A stretch of DNA of 64,000 bases from Candidatus Flexifilum affinis (GTDB lineage Bacteria; Chloroflexota; Anaerolineae; Aggregatilineales; Phototrophicaceae). The stretch spans positions 992,001 through 1,056,000 of the forward strand of contig JADJPJ010000087.1 in the NCBI GenBank assembly GCA_016713325.1, written 5' to 3'. Positions 52,836 to 62,837 of this stretch are shown piece after piece. The notes under the pieces are model-generated. The model made no database searches, was not told the origin of the DNA, and was given only the letters and a program-made list of their open reading frames with translations. Within the stretch, counting starts at the first letter, position 1. The number at the start of each line of letters is the position of its first letter. The position numbers and the translations under genes are program-made.

Positions 52836-53485
52836 CTATTCCTCGAACTCGTCTCCGCGCTTGCGCTCGACCAGTTGCGGCTCGGCAGGTCCACCCTCGC
52901 CTTCGGCAGCCGCAGTTTCGTCGACAACCGCGCGCAGGGCGACAACGCGCGCGACAGATGCATCGGCATCATTACGGACGGCCACGCCCGACGGAAGCTG
53001 AAGATCGCTGACGTGGACGACGGAACCAATGTCAGTCAGTGAGCTGATGTCGACGTTCAACGCGTCGACCAGGTCGGCGGGCAGCGCCTCGATCGTGACG
53101 GTCATCAGGTCCTGCTGCAGGATGCCCAGACGGCTGGCCACGGCCGGGCTTTCACCCACCAGGTGCACCGCGACTTCGGTCGCGATCTTGGTCATCTTGT
53201 CGATGGCCATGAAATCGACGTGAATGATCGTGCCCTTGAGCACGTCACGCTGGACGGAGCGCGCCAGAACTGTCTGGACTGCCCCATCGACATCCACGTC
53301 GATCAGGTGCGTGCCGCCGGCCTTGAGCAGGGTCAACTCAAGTTCGCGGTAGGGATCTGAAGATGAACAGGCTGCACCTTGGCGCCATAGATGACGGCGG
53401 GCACCAGGCCCTGCCGGCGAATCTGGCCAACCTTCTTGCCGGTCACAGTACGTGCATTTGCGGCGAGGGTATAAGTTTGAGACAC
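52836..53485 (-). CDS. rplY: 50S ribosomal protein L25 (general stress protein CTC type), one-base frameshift
   Basis: 5S-rRNA-binding ribosomal protein with the C-terminal beta-barrel domain of the CTC group. From GTG 53485 (AGGAGTGC upstream) it opens SQTYTLAANARTVTGKKVGQ, the usual L25 N terminus. The frame breaks at GGG 53352-53354: adding one base restores HLQIPYRELELTLLKAGG, and the repaired length (216 residues) matches the family. The acidic C-terminal end (EFEE) is normal for the CTC type. A good promoter and terminator frame it as a single-gene unit. Confidence 0.9.
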
Positions 53486-53901
53486 GGTTAAAGCACTCCT
53501 TTACCCAGGTCCAGGCCTGAGGATGATTTCCTGAAGTCGCAAAGAACGGGCTTTTGGGGCGCACAACTTGCGAACGAAGCAGAAGGATTTTAGGAGAAAC
53601 GATGACTTGCGTCAATCCTCTGTCGTGGCGATCGTGATGAATAGCGCGCCTGGCAGGCATTTTCCCGTGAGGTATTTGCAGAAACATGTCATTTGTCACG
53701 ATTCTGAAGAAAATACTTTGCGACGCTAAATAATTGGCGTTACCATTGGGGAAGCTGCAATTTAGTTGAACGGGCAGTCATCGACAGCTTGTTGAGAATC
53801 TGAGAACCCCGCATCTCCGAAGCGCTAATCCCTTCGCCGTACGGCCGTTCCCCATCAACCCCCTTGCCGAGGCTCCCCGGTGCGCACGAAAGGCAATCGA
53901 A
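53486..53901. other. Divergent intergenic region between L25 and radical SAM genes
   Basis: No gene seen. It holds the L25 promoter (53587-53615) with a leader of about 100 nt. The right half is somewhat lower in GC; I see no clear promoter for the radical SAM gene, only GAAAGG before its ATG. Confidence 0.55.
53587..53615 (-). promoter_or_regulatory. rplY: Promoter of the L25 gene
   Basis: On the minus strand: TTGACG (53615-53610), a 17-nt spacer and TAAAAT (53592-53587). One of the best sigma-70-type matches in the window. Confidence 0.68.
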
Positions 53902-55188
53902 ATGCAGTTGTCGAAACGTGAGCTCTATCGGTTTCCGTGGTCAGGCAACGACAACCCCATCGGCTGGCTGGAAGTCACAGACAAGTGCAACACCTACTGT
54001 CGGGGTTGCTACCGCATCAATGGCATGCAGGGTCACAAGTCACTGGAACAGGTGAAGGAGGAGATCGCCCTGGTCAAGAAGTGGCGTAACTGCGACAACA
54101 TCTCCATCGCCGGCGGCGAGCCCCTGATTCACCCGAACATCCTTGAGATCATCGCGTACATCCGCCGTCTCAAGATGAAGCCCCTGATCCTGACCAACGG
54201 GATTAAGCTGGAGAACAACCGGGAATTCATGGTTGAACTCAAGAAGGCCGGCGTCATCGGCTTCACCTTCCACATCGACAGCGAACAACAGCGCCCCCAC
54301 TGGAAGGGGAAGTCGGAGATGGAGCTGTTCGAGCTGCGACAGCACTATGCCGACATGGCCCATTCCGTCGGCGGGCTGTTCGTCAGCTTCGGCATGACCG
54401 TCTATCCTGGCAACCTGCACTTCGTGCCCGAGATGGTCAAGTGGGCCAACAGGAACATCGACCGCGTGCACGGCCTGGTGATGATTGGCTTCCGCAATGC
54501 CGAAATGGAAGGTGGCTACAACTACTTCGCGGGCGGCGCGCCCGTTCAGCCGCAGACCAGCTACTTCGGCGAGTCGACTGAAGAAGCGTACCTGACCTCG
54601 GCCGATGTCTACGCCAAGATCAAGGAAGACTTCCCGCATTACGAAGTGGCGGCCTATATGGGCGGCAGCCAGACCGAAGACAAGATGACCTGGCTGGTGT
54701 CGGCACAGCTCGGCACCCAGCACAAGATGTACGGATCGGTCGGCTCAAAGGTGATGGAGTTGTTCCAGGTCTTCCACCATCTCCGGCACGGAACTTACGT
54801 CATCTACTCGCCGAGCAACAAGATCCCCAAGATCGCCTTCCTGCTCGGCCTGCTGGACAAAGAGGTTCGCGCCACAACGGGCAAGTTCTGGCGTGAAGTG
54901 CTCAGGCACCCATCCGAGTTATTCAAGCCGATGTATGTACAGAGCATCGGCATCATCCAGGGGCCAGACCTGCTGGCTGATGGCCGCGTCGACATGTGCG
55001 AAAGCTGCCCGGATATGACGGTGTGGAATGGCAAACTGGTGCACTCATGCCGCCTGGACGAGTGGCGTCTGTATGGCAGCTATTTGACCGCGCAGCCGAA
55101 AAGCACAGCGGCGGAAAACGGCGGCCAGTTCGTGCGGGCTGAGGCGATCCCGGTGGCCAAGACCACTGAGGAACCGGTATCGAAGTAG
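53902..55188 (+). CDS. Radical SAM protein with SPASM-like C terminus
   Basis: The radical SAM cluster ligands are C29-x3-C33-x2-C36 (CNTYCRGC), followed by ISIAGGEPLIHP, the SAM-binding GGE motif. The C terminus carries CESCPDM...HSC (C-x2-C plus a third Cys), as in SPASM/Twitch auxiliary clusters. Such enzymes modify peptides or make cofactors and membrane lipids. No precursor peptide is visible nearby. It is convergent with a TcmP-like methyltransferase gene 74 nt away. The reaction is unknown. Confidence 0.87.
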   Translation: MQLSKRELYRFPWSGNDNPIGWLEVTDKCNTYCRGCYRINGMQGHKSLEQVKEEIALVKKWRNCDNISIAGGEPLIHPNILEIIAYIRRLKMKPLILTNGIKLENNREFMVELKKAGVIGFTFHIDSEQQRPHWKGKSEMELFELRQHYADMAHSVGGLFVSFGMTVYPGNLHFVPEMVKWANRNIDRVHGLVMIGFRNAEMEGGYNYFAGGAPVQPQTSYFGESTEEAYLTSADVYAKIKEDFPHYEVAAYMGGSQTEDKMTWLVSAQLGTQHKMYGSVGSKVMELFQVFHHLRHGTYVIYSPSNKIPKIAFLLGLLDKEVRATTGKFWREVLRHPSELFKPMYVQSIGIIQGPDLLADGRVDMCESCPDMTVWNGKLVHSCRLDEWRLYGSYLTAQPKSTAAENGGQFVRAEAIPVAKTTEEPVSK

Positions 55189-55262
55189 GCGAGCCAGAAC
55201 GATATGGGGTCCCGTGGCCACGGCGCTTCGCGTCAATGGTCGCGGGACCGGTTCATGTTCTG

Positions 55263-56096
55263 TCAGCGAGCAGGTGCCAGCACAAGGCGGACGATCCGGT
55301 GTGCTTTGTTGGCCGCGGCGAAGAGGCCGGCAAGCTGAAAGGCCAGGCGATAGCCGAGGCCAAGCTTGCTCACAGCCTCTGACTGAGAGAAGAACCACTC
55401 TTCCCGGAGCTGTATACCCTGTCCCCAGCGCTCGATGTCACGCGCCTCGTCGATGCCCCACTGCACAACCGCACCGGTTTTCTGCAGCGATGGGTGCGCC
55501 GCAATCCGGCGGGCGGTCAGTTCGCTGAACACGTCACAGACCAGCTCACAACCGGGATAGCACTCCTGCAAGCGCAGGACAAGCGCCCGAACCTCCGTCT
55601 CGCTGAGGTACATCAGCAGCCCTTCGGCGACGATGAGCACACGCCGACCGGTGGCCGGCACGCTGTCCATCCAGGCATGGTCGGTAACCGACGAAGCGAT
55701 CAGGCGATAGCCCGGACCTTCCGGATAGAACTTGCGCCGCAGCTCGATCACCTTGGGCAGATCGAGGTCGACCCATTCGGCGCCCTCATGCCGGACGCGC
55801 ACACAGCGGCTGTCCAGCCCGCAGGCCAGGTGAATCACCAGACCACCGGCGTTCTGTGCAAGAAATTCGTTTGTATACGCATCGAGTTTGGCAGCCCGCA
55901 GGCAAAGCGTGATAGCGGTCTTGCGCGGGACATTCAGGCGCGCGAAGTCGTACTCAACCCGACTGAGAATTTCCTGCGCTTTGGCGTCGTCGAAAATCGG
56001 ACTCGGCCCGCGGCTCCCCACTGCCTTGGCATAAAGCGGAATCAGCAGAGTCTCTTCTTCCTGGGTGAGAACCACCTTTTCCTTTGGCAAAGACAT
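55263..56096 (-). CDS. Class I SAM-dependent methyltransferase (TcmP/leucine-carboxyl-methyltransferase family)
   Basis: A 277-residue O-methyltransferase. The SAM-binding site appears as VIHLACGLDSRCVR, followed by WVDLDLPKVIELRRKF and VLIVAEGLLMYLSETEVRAL, all typical of the LCM/TcmP family that methylates carboxyl or hydroxyl groups of polyketides or proteins. The substrate cannot be read. It starts 62 nt after the GH2 gene on the same strand. Confidence 0.88.
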   Translation of the reverse strand: MSLPKEKVVLTQEEETLLIPLYAKAVGSRGPSPIFDDAKAQEILSRVEYDFARLNVPRKTAITLCLRAAKLDAYTNEFLAQNAGGLVIHLACGLDSRCVRVRHEGAEWVDLDLPKVIELRRKFYPEGPGYRLIASSVTDHAWMDSVPATGRRVLIVAEGLLMYLSETEVRALVLRLQECYPGCELVCDVFSELTARRIAAHPSLQKTGAVVQWGIDEARDIERWGQGIQLREEWFFSQSEAVSKLGLGYRLAFQLAGLFAAANKAHRIVRLVLAPAR

Positions 56097-56158
56097 GACG
56101 CACCCACCTTTTCACTTCCAATACATGGTACGCAGCATGGTGAATTCCACACGCCGCG

Positions 56159-58462
56159 TTATCCGAGGCTCATCATCGTGTCGGCCAGCCGAGCGATCCA
56201 AGTGGTGACCTGGTTCGGCAGGTGCTGACGCATCGCCCATTCGGCAGCGGCCTCCCGCACCCTGAGTGGAATGCGCCGCACCAGGCCGCTCTGGCTCTGG
56301 TCGGCCAGACTGGGCGCGTCCGGCCGGTCAAAGACTTTGGTTCCCAGGAAGGGATCGAATTTCCACGGATAGCCGGTCGGCCGGCTCAACGGGGCAAATG
56401 GCGATTCATAGCTGTTCACCGAGAGCAGTTCCCCACCGGCTTGGCTGAGCGTCAGCGTTATCCGGCCGCAGGTGGCGGGGTCCAGCGTCCAGTGGGCGCC
56501 GGGCACGCGCTGCGTCTCGTTGGCGCGCACGGCGATCTGCGTCTTGCCATCCGCGAGAAGTTCACCCGACCGGCTGTGAATCTGCCAGTGCACGACGGCA
56601 CGCTCATAGGAACGCTGCGTATCGTTCATCACCCAGACCGCAATCGGGCGGCGGCCATCGTGTTCCAACGCGACGTGGAGGGGCTGCGAGGCGCGTCGCA
56701 GCGCATCGTAGCCACCTTTGGCTAACCGGTTGGAGTCGAGCACGCCGCAACCCACCTGCGGCACGAGATCGGTCAGCCAGAAGTGTACATAACCCGCGCA
56801 GCCTTCAGGACGCATCCGCCGGAAATACTCCACCTGAAACTGAATCAACGCCGCCTGGTAGGTCCACAGATCGTCGATTTTCCCGTCCAGGTGCTTGAGC
56901 CGTTCCCAGACTTCCGGGTAGCGGCGCAACGTATCGGCGGCGGCGGGCGCCTCGAAGCCAAATTCGGAATTCAGCAGGAAATGGTGACCGCAAATATCGG
57001 TATAGCGCGACGTCCAGAACGCCCCATAGTAAGAGTGCGCATCCCCGGACCGGCGCCAATCGCCTTCCATCTGGCCGGAGCAGATGAAGGCCGGTCGCGT
57101 TGGGTCCAGTGTTTGCAAGTCGGCATACAGCGCGGGGTCGGGCCGCCGCTCCAGATTGTGGCGACGCACCATCACCATGGTCGGCTCATTGTGCGACGCC
57201 CAGGCCATTATCGCCGGATGATTCTGAAGCATTTCGACCATTTGTCGCTGCATGGAGCGGGCGCGCTGCTCAAATTCGAGCGACGGATCCTGAATCCAGT
57301 TCAGTTCGAAATCCTGCCAGACCAGCATCCCTTTCCGGTCACACAGATCGTACAGCTCCGGCGGCGACACATGCACGTGGACGCGCAGCAGGTTGAGGTG
57401 TGCGTCGCGCGCCAGGGCGACATCGCGTGACAGAGTTTCCGGTGTGCACTCCGATAGATACATGGAGGGCATGTAGGACGTGCCGCGGATGAAGACCGGC
57501 CGATTGTTTAACCAGAAGGTGAAGCGACGCGGCGTCCGCGAGAGCCGGACCGAGCGGATACCGAACACGTGCCGGGATGAAGCAAACACCGCGCCGCCCG
57601 CATCCATCAGCGATGCATCCAGCCGATAGAGATCGGGGGAGCCCTGATCCCACGACCACCACAGATGCGGGTCGGGCACTTGAATGATCTCGTCGAGGGT
57701 GTGAGTCCCGGGCAGAACCGTTGTTTCGAGACGGAGGTGGGCGCCCGGGCCGTCATGATTTTCGGCCTCGACACGGAGATCGAGCGCGCCCTGCCATGCG
57801 TCTGGCGTGGCATTGGTCACCCGCAGTTGCACGGCCGTCCGCCCATTCAGGTCGGTACGAATGCGCACGTGATCGATGCTCACCCCCTGGTCCAGCAGCA
57901 AACAGACGGGCCGCCAGATGCCAATCGGGTTCACGTTGGGCGGGATGACCCCTTCCCCATGCTCGTACAGCCCCTTGACCAGCCCCCTCACCACGTGGTC
58001 AGTCGGGTATGTTCCAGTGGCATTTGGCGGATCCCAGGGCGAAGTGACTCGGACGGTCAGAGTCACGGTGTCCTTATCAAGGTGCGGCGTGATGTCGAAT
58101 TCGAAGGGGGCGAAATGTCCCTCATGCTCGCCAAGGTAAGCTTCGTCGAGCCAGACCTGGGCGTAGTAGTCCACACCTTCGAAGCGCAGTCGGGCGCGCT
58201 TGAAATCCCCTTTGGGCATGGTGAACTTGCGCCGGTAGACCCAGGCCTGTTCGTTGATGCGCCGGAGGGCATCCCCCCAGTAGGGTTGCTCCGGATACAG
58301 CGCCAACTGCAGATGGGTACACTCTTGAACACTGATGCTTTCCGGCATCGGCGCCGAGGGATCATAGCACTGATCGAGCGGGATGGGGTGGACCTGCCAT
58401 GGACCGGTCAGGCGGAAGGAGACGGCTTGAGATGCGATGTCGGATGTTGTCGGAGTAGTCAT
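56159..58462 (-). CDS. Glycoside hydrolase family 2 protein (beta-mannosidase-like)
   Basis: A 767-residue GH2 enzyme: jelly-roll domain (about 15-190), Ig-like domain, then a barrel with acid/base Glu in WASHNEPTM and nucleophile Glu in LNSEFGFEAP. The order and the NE motif fit beta-mannosidase more than beta-galactosidase. There is no signal peptide, so it acts in the cytoplasm on imported oligosaccharides or glycosides. I use ATG 58462; the frame is open to 58687 with unrelated sequence. It is divergent from the PIG-V-like mannosyltransferase gene. Confidence 0.88.
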   Translation of the reverse strand: MTTPTTSDIASQAVSFRLTGPWQVHPIPLDQCYDPSAPMPESISVQECTHLQLALYPEQPYWGDALRRINEQAWVYRRKFTMPKGDFKRARLRFEGVDYYAQVWLDEAYLGEHEGHFAPFEFDITPHLDKDTVTLTVRVTSPWDPPNATGTYPTDHVVRGLVKGLYEHGEGVIPPNVNPIGIWRPVCLLLDQGVSIDHVRIRTDLNGRTAVQLRVTNATPDAWQGALDLRVEAENHDGPGAHLRLETTVLPGTHTLDEIIQVPDPHLWWSWDQGSPDLYRLDASLMDAGGAVFASSRHVFGIRSVRLSRTPRRFTFWLNNRPVFIRGTSYMPSMYLSECTPETLSRDVALARDAHLNLLRVHVHVSPPELYDLCDRKGMLVWQDFELNWIQDPSLEFEQRARSMQRQMVEMLQNHPAIMAWASHNEPTMVMVRRHNLERRPDPALYADLQTLDPTRPAFICSGQMEGDWRRSGDAHSYYGAFWTSRYTDICGHHFLLNSEFGFEAPAAADTLRRYPEVWERLKHLDGKIDDLWTYQAALIQFQVEYFRRMRPEGCAGYVHFWLTDLVPQVGCGVLDSNRLAKGGYDALRRASQPLHVALEHDGRRPIAVWVMNDTQRSYERAVVHWQIHSRSGELLADGKTQIAVRANETQRVPGAHWTLDPATCGRITLTLSQAGGELLSVNSYESPFAPLSRPTGYPWKFDPFLGTKVFDRPDAPSLADQSQSGLVRRIPLRVREAAAEWAMRQHLPNQVTTWIARLADTMMSLG

Positions 58463-58580
58463 CAGGCGTGATCGGGAACGGGCCGAACTCCATGATAGAT
58501 CTGAAACACAGCCCTTAAGGATACCCGATCTGCACCACATCCCCCACCTCATGCTGGCTCCGCGTACCCCCAATTTCCGG

Positions 58581-58586
58581 TACAAT
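58581..58586 (+). promoter_or_regulatory. Candidate -10 box before the PIG-V-like gene
   Basis: TACAAT, 12 nt upstream of ATG 58599, with GGAG between them; the transcript would have a very short leader. Confidence 0.4.
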
Positions 58587-58598
58587 CCAGGAGACGAT

Positions 58599-59812
58599 AT
58601 GCACCAGACACGACAGGATCCCCGTGAACGCAGCCTCCGATGTCGAACTCTCCACCACTCCTTCGCACTATCACGTTCTGACCGCATTGATCCGCGTAAT
58701 GCCGGTCTGGCTGTCCCTGTGCGTGATCTCCGTCTTCTGGGGTGTGAGCATGGAGATGGTGCCCGGCGTCATGGAAGGCAGCCTGTTCTACCCCAATGAC
58801 TGGGCCGCGAATCTGGCGCACTTTGATCCGAACGACTACCTGTTGATCGCCGAACAGGGATACAGCGAGGGCATACAAAGCGTCCGTTTCCCGTTGTTTC
58901 CGTTCCTGCTGCGAATGCTCATCGGCGTGACCAATCTGGAAGGCTATGTTGCGCTGTTCGTCCTGAGCAAGCTCTTCCTGCTGGTCGGAATGGTGGCCCT
59001 GTGGATGCTGGCACGCCACCTCTGGGGGATGGATCAGGCACAGCGGGTAGTGCTCTACACCGCCTTTCCGCTCCTCGGCAGCGGCTACACCTGGCTGATG
59101 TCTTACGCCGAGCCGTTGTACCTGGCCCTATGGGCGTCCGGTTTCCTGCTGCTGTTTCGGCGAAAGATCGCGCTTGCCGGGCTGGTGGCCGTCCTGACGG
59201 TGTGGGTGCGGCCACAGGCAGTTTTGCAGGTCGCCGGTTTCGCCGTGGTCCTGGCGGCAGATGTCATTCAGAAGGAAGGCTGGCGCGGACTGACCACCCG
59301 GCAGTTCTGGCGTGACGGACTGCTCGCCTGCGGCCTGCCGCTCCTGGCATATACGGCCTGGATGCTGCGCATCAGCCATGTCACCCAGCTGCCGCTCAGC
59401 CCGATGACGGCTGTGCAGGCCTACGGTCGTGTCGACTGGGTACCACCGTGGGATCGGGTGCTCGAGAGATTCCGGTTTGTGCTGAATCACAGCTTCTCAG
59501 AAGCCGGCTGGACGCTGCTTTTCGAAGACTATCAGCTTCTCGTCGCCCTGCTCTCACTCTGCATCCTCATTGTACTGGCCTCCAGACGCAGACTGCCATG
59601 GGGCCTGGTGGTGTTTACCGCGCTGTCCATCCTGCCAGGGCTGAGCAGCTCGGTTACCAGCGTCGGGCGTTACGCCCTGCTGACGGCAATTCCCATTGCG
59701 CCGGTGTTCATTATTCCCAGGCGCTTGGACGCGGCCGTCCTTCCGGTTGGGTTAGGCCCTATCATTTATTGCCCAGGTCATCATGGGCCTGTCGAGAGGC
59801 TTGCAGCCATGA
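58599..59812 (+). CDS. PIG-V/GPI-mannosyltransferase-2-like membrane glycosyltransferase (two one-base frameshifts)
   Basis: Polytopic dolichyl/polyprenyl-phosphomannose-dependent-type glycosyltransferase. The luminal motif NDWAANLAHFDPNDYLLIAEQGY, YTAFPLLGSGYTWLMSYAEPLYLALW and WVRPQAVLQ match bacterial PIG-V-like proteins. ATG 58599 has an ideal GGAG; removing one C from CCCC at 58620-58623 joins it to the long frame (MHQTRQDPVNAASD). Near 59755-59759 (GGCCC) removing one base gives a natural end, GLxLSFIAQVIMGLSRGLQP, whose stop overlaps the next ATG (ATGA). Without these repairs it appears falsely fused to the next gene. A GTG at 58624 is the fallback start. Confidence 0.8.
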
Positions 59813-61033
59813 AGGTCACCCGAGAGGAGGTCCTCACCGTCGTTCTTGCTTCCGCCGTCCTACTGATCGGCATCGCGATGTTCGCCTTTGCCGGACAGGA
59901 GATGAGCGATGAGGCCCGCGCCGCGACCACCTGGAGCAACGCACTCTGTGAGGGCGACATGGACACGCTCTTGTGGATGGCCGCCGTCGATGTCGAGGCG
60001 GATGTTTTCGCCGGCTGGACGGCCAGTTTCCTGGCCAGCGGCGAGATACCACAGCCCTGCACCGCTCGCGTGAACTTGAACCTGGTACGCGCCGCGCCGG
60101 TGCCAGACAGCCTGCGCGGCAGCATCGACCGCGTGCGGCTGTTTGGCGATGTCGCATTCACCGGCACGCGGGGCCAGGTCATGACGATGCCGCTCTGGCT
60201 GTACCATAGGATAGGCGGCGAATGGAAAGTCTGGGCGGGCTACTTCGGCGCGACGACCGAACAAGGCGCCGACCCAGGAGAACTGGCGCGTCTCACCGAT
60301 CGCAATGGTCTGCTCATTGGCATGGCGCGCGTGATCCCGCCAGTACGCACATTCCAGGCGGAGAATCGGACCCTCATCGCCGTCGAGATGTCGCTGCAAA
60401 CGCTATCGCAACCCTGGGAGTGGTATGGGACACAGCTTCTGGCCCACGGGCGACGGGCACGCCCTGTTGAAAATGCAGACCAACTGCCGGAAGAGTGGCG
60501 GGCCGGGTTTGCCAACGCCAATGGCGGCGGCTATGTGCCGCAGAATCTCGAACAGATCGTCACGTTCTGGTTTGCCGCCGACGCCGCGCAACCGTCCCCT
60601 GGATCTGACTCTGACCTTCACGGCGCAGGTCCCCAACTCGGGCACGCTCAAGGCCACCTATTTCGATCTCTCGGCTGAAGCGCATGCCAATCTGGAGACG
60701 TTCAATCCGTTCCGGGCGGTGGCGCCTCTGTCCGATCCGGCGCGTGTCGCCTTCGCGGGCGAGATCAACATGGCGAGCTTTCCAGGCGACCGGCTGTGGC
60801 TGGAATGCAATCGAATCGTCGCGATCACGGCGGATGGCGCCTGGAGGCCGGCAACAAATTGCGGCTTCCCGAACGGCAACGGCCAGGCTTTTCTGCCCGG
60901 CGATCACCTGCGCACGACCTTGTACTTTGACGGCTTCGAAGGACTCCGTACCAGCGACATCGTCCGCGTCGACTATCGCCGCACGGAGTCGATCGTGGCC
61001 ATCCGCCAGACGTTATGGCAGACCACCCAGTAG
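59809..61033 (+). CDS. Membrane-anchored extracytoplasmic protein of unknown function (one-base frameshift)
   Basis: Not recognised. The N terminus is a signal anchor (EVLTVVLASAVLLIGIAMFAFAG, about 7-29) followed by an outer domain that begins like an NTF2-like fold (ATTWSNALCEGDMDTLLWMAA). The frame breaks at CCCC 60596-60599; removing one C gives AAQPSLDLTLTFTAQVPNSG and continues to 61033, about 407 residues in all. Coupled to the PIG-V-like gene by ATGA, so the two probably work on the same envelope glycan. Confidence 0.7.
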
Positions 61034-61039
61034 ATCGGC

Positions 61040-61072
61040 AAACAAAAAGACCGTTCTGCCAGAGAACGGTCT
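61040..61072 (-). terminator. Rho-independent terminator of tRNA-Gly
   Basis: Stem AGACCGTTCT/AGAACGGTCT (61048-61057 with 61063-61072) with a 5-nt loop; on the minus strand it is followed by TTTTTGTTTG, 8 nt after the tRNA 3' end. Confidence 0.78.
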
Positions 61073-61079
61073 ACTGCTG

Positions 61080-61152
61080 AGCGGGTGATGGGACTCGGAC
61101 CCACGACATTCTGCTTGGGAAGCAGACACTCTACCAACTGAGTTACACCCGC
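61080..61152 (-). tRNA. tRNA-Gly (anticodon CCC)
   Basis: On the minus strand the acceptor stem GCGGGTG/CACCCGC, D-arm with AGTTGGTAGAGT, anticodon stem CTGCT/AGCAG around TTCCCAA (anticodon CCC, reading GGG), and T-arm GTGGGTCCGAGTCCCAT are all present. Discriminator base is U; CCA is not encoded. A terminator follows. Confidence 0.95.
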
Positions 61153-61339
61153 AACTGCCCTTGATGATAGCGCCGGAACGGTCGGGCTGTCAAGTTCTGA
61201 CCCCAACAACAAGCGGGAATCAAGCGCATTGTGATGGCTCGTCCCCGCTTGCCTGGGTTGATGCTGAAAACGGATGACTCATCGAGCGAGGGATGAAAAT
61301 GGGTGATTCCTCATTTCTAGTCCCTCATCACGCATTCTT

Positions 61340-62767
61340 CTAGAAGTTGTTCCACAGCGACTGGTTCTGAACCTCGTGGTGGAACTGGATCTCCGACCGC
61401 TTGATCACGCTGCCGAGCAGGCGAGGGCAGCGATCGGCCGAAGCGCGCTTGAGGTCGGCAAACTTCGCCTGCACATCGGCGCCAAGCAGATCGCGAATCC
61501 AGGTGCTACCCGAGAAGTCGTCGATGGCATCATAGATGTTGTCAGGCAGGTACATGCCGGTGTCAAGCACACGTTCCGCGGGCAGCGCGCCTTCCGTGCC
61601 GGTGCGCAGCAGCGTGTACATGACCAGGTACGGATTGGCATCCGCGCCGACCGAACGAACCTCGACGCGCGCCGAGCGAGAATTGCCCACCGGGATACGG
61701 ATCATACTCCCGCGATCGACCGGCGAAGACTTGATCTGGTTGGGCGCTTCGTAGTGCGGGTCAAGACGGCGGTAGGCATTGACGCTTGAATTCAGGACCA
61801 GGCAGATATCGCGAGCGGCATAGAGAACACGATGCACGAAGTCCCAGGCCAGCGGAGACATGCTTTCCGGACCGCCTTCTTCCCAGAACAGATTGGTGCC
61901 GTTCTGCGCGATCGACAGGTTGGTGTGCATCCCGCTGCCGTTGACACCGGGGACGGGCTTCGGCAGGAAGCTGGCGGTCATCCCCCGCTGCTCGGCAATC
62001 TGGCGGCACAGCAGCTTGTAGAGCTGCACCTGGTCGGCGGCAATCAGGGCCTCCGCATAGGAGTAGTTCAGCTCAAACTGCGACGGAGCGACTTCCGGGT
62101 GGTCCTTCTCATTCTGGTAACCCAGGGCGCGCTGCGACTCCGCGACGCTGTCGATGAAGTCACGCAGGGGGTCACCCGGCAGCGAGTGATAGTAACCACC
62201 ACGGCCCACGAACTCGAGCTCGCGGGTATCGACAAATGCCTGTTCCGCACGACTGCCCTTGAACAGGAAGCCTTCGATTTCGTTCGAGGCGTTGAACGTC
62301 AGTCCTTCCTGAGCAGCGCGGGTCTCCGTGTACTGCTTCAGAATCGAACGGATATCGGCACTAAACGGCGCGCCATCTTTCTCCAGGACCTCGCCAAAGA
62401 CCAGGACCTTTCCAGGTCCGAAAACATCAGATGGGACCCAGTAGAAGGCGCTCCAGTCGATCGCCAGACGAAGATCCGATTCGGACTGAGCGGTGAAACC
62501 ACGCACCGACGAGCCGTCGAATGTCAGATTGTCGGCCGACTTGAGCAGGAACTTCTTGTCGTAGTCCAGCATGTGCAGCCGACCCTCAAGGTCGGAAAAG
62601 CAGACCGTGACCGCCTTGATGCGCTTCTCATCGGTCAGGTACTTCATCCGCAGTTCCCGGATCTGGTCGGCAGGAGTACGGCTGGCACGAAGGTGCTTCG
62701 CTTCGAGATTCAACTCTTCCAGTTCATCGTACGGAATCTCGAGGAATTCGCGCAGGGGGGTGGCCAT
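61340..62767 (-). CDS. glnA: Glutamine synthetase (type I)
   Basis: Forms glutamine from glutamate, ammonia and ATP. 475 residues, normal for GSI. Landmarks: the N-terminal FSDLEGRLHMLDY, FDGSSVRGF, metal Glu in NEIEGFLF, ATP/metal region PVPGVNGSGMHTNLS, and RIPVGNSRSARVEVR. The adenylylation-type Tyr loop near the C terminus is not evident, suggesting control by other means. AAAGG precedes the ATG at 62767 and a good promoter lies 40-70 nt upstream. Confidence 0.95.
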   Translation of the reverse strand: MATPLREFLEIPYDELEELNLEAKHLRASRTPADQIRELRMKYLTDEKRIKAVTVCFSDLEGRLHMLDYDKKFLLKSADNLTFDGSSVRGFTAQSESDLRLAIDWSAFYWVPSDVFGPGKVLVFGEVLEKDGAPFSADIRSILKQYTETRAAQEGLTFNASNEIEGFLFKGSRAEQAFVDTRELEFVGRGGYYHSLPGDPLRDFIDSVAESQRALGYQNEKDHPEVAPSQFELNYSYAEALIAADQVQLYKLLCRQIAEQRGMTASFLPKPVPGVNGSGMHTNLSIAQNGTNLFWEEGGPESMSPLAWDFVHRVLYAARDICLVLNSSVNAYRRLDPHYEAPNQIKSSPVDRGSMIRIPVGNSRSARVEVRSVGADANPYLVMYTLLRTGTEGALPAERVLDTGMYLPDNIYDAIDDFSGSTWIRDLLGADVQAKFADLKRASADRCPRLLGSVIKRSEIQFHHEVQNQSLWNNF

Positions 62768-62808
62768 GAGATCGGCATCCTTTCAGATAGTTTCACCAAA
62801 CGCAGAGG

Positions 62809-62837
62809 ATAGTAGAGGATACCGCTTGCTCGTGCAA
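62809..62837 (-). promoter_or_regulatory. glnA: Promoter of glnA
   Basis: On the minus strand TTGCAC (62837-62832), a 17-nt spacer and TACTAT (62814-62809), about 42 nt before the ATG. Confidence 0.62.

Noticed and set aside
58624..60678. A single large fusion protein of PIG-V-like and unknown domains
   Set aside because: The junction has poor membrane-protein sequence, while a one-base repair gives two normal genes with ATGA overlap.
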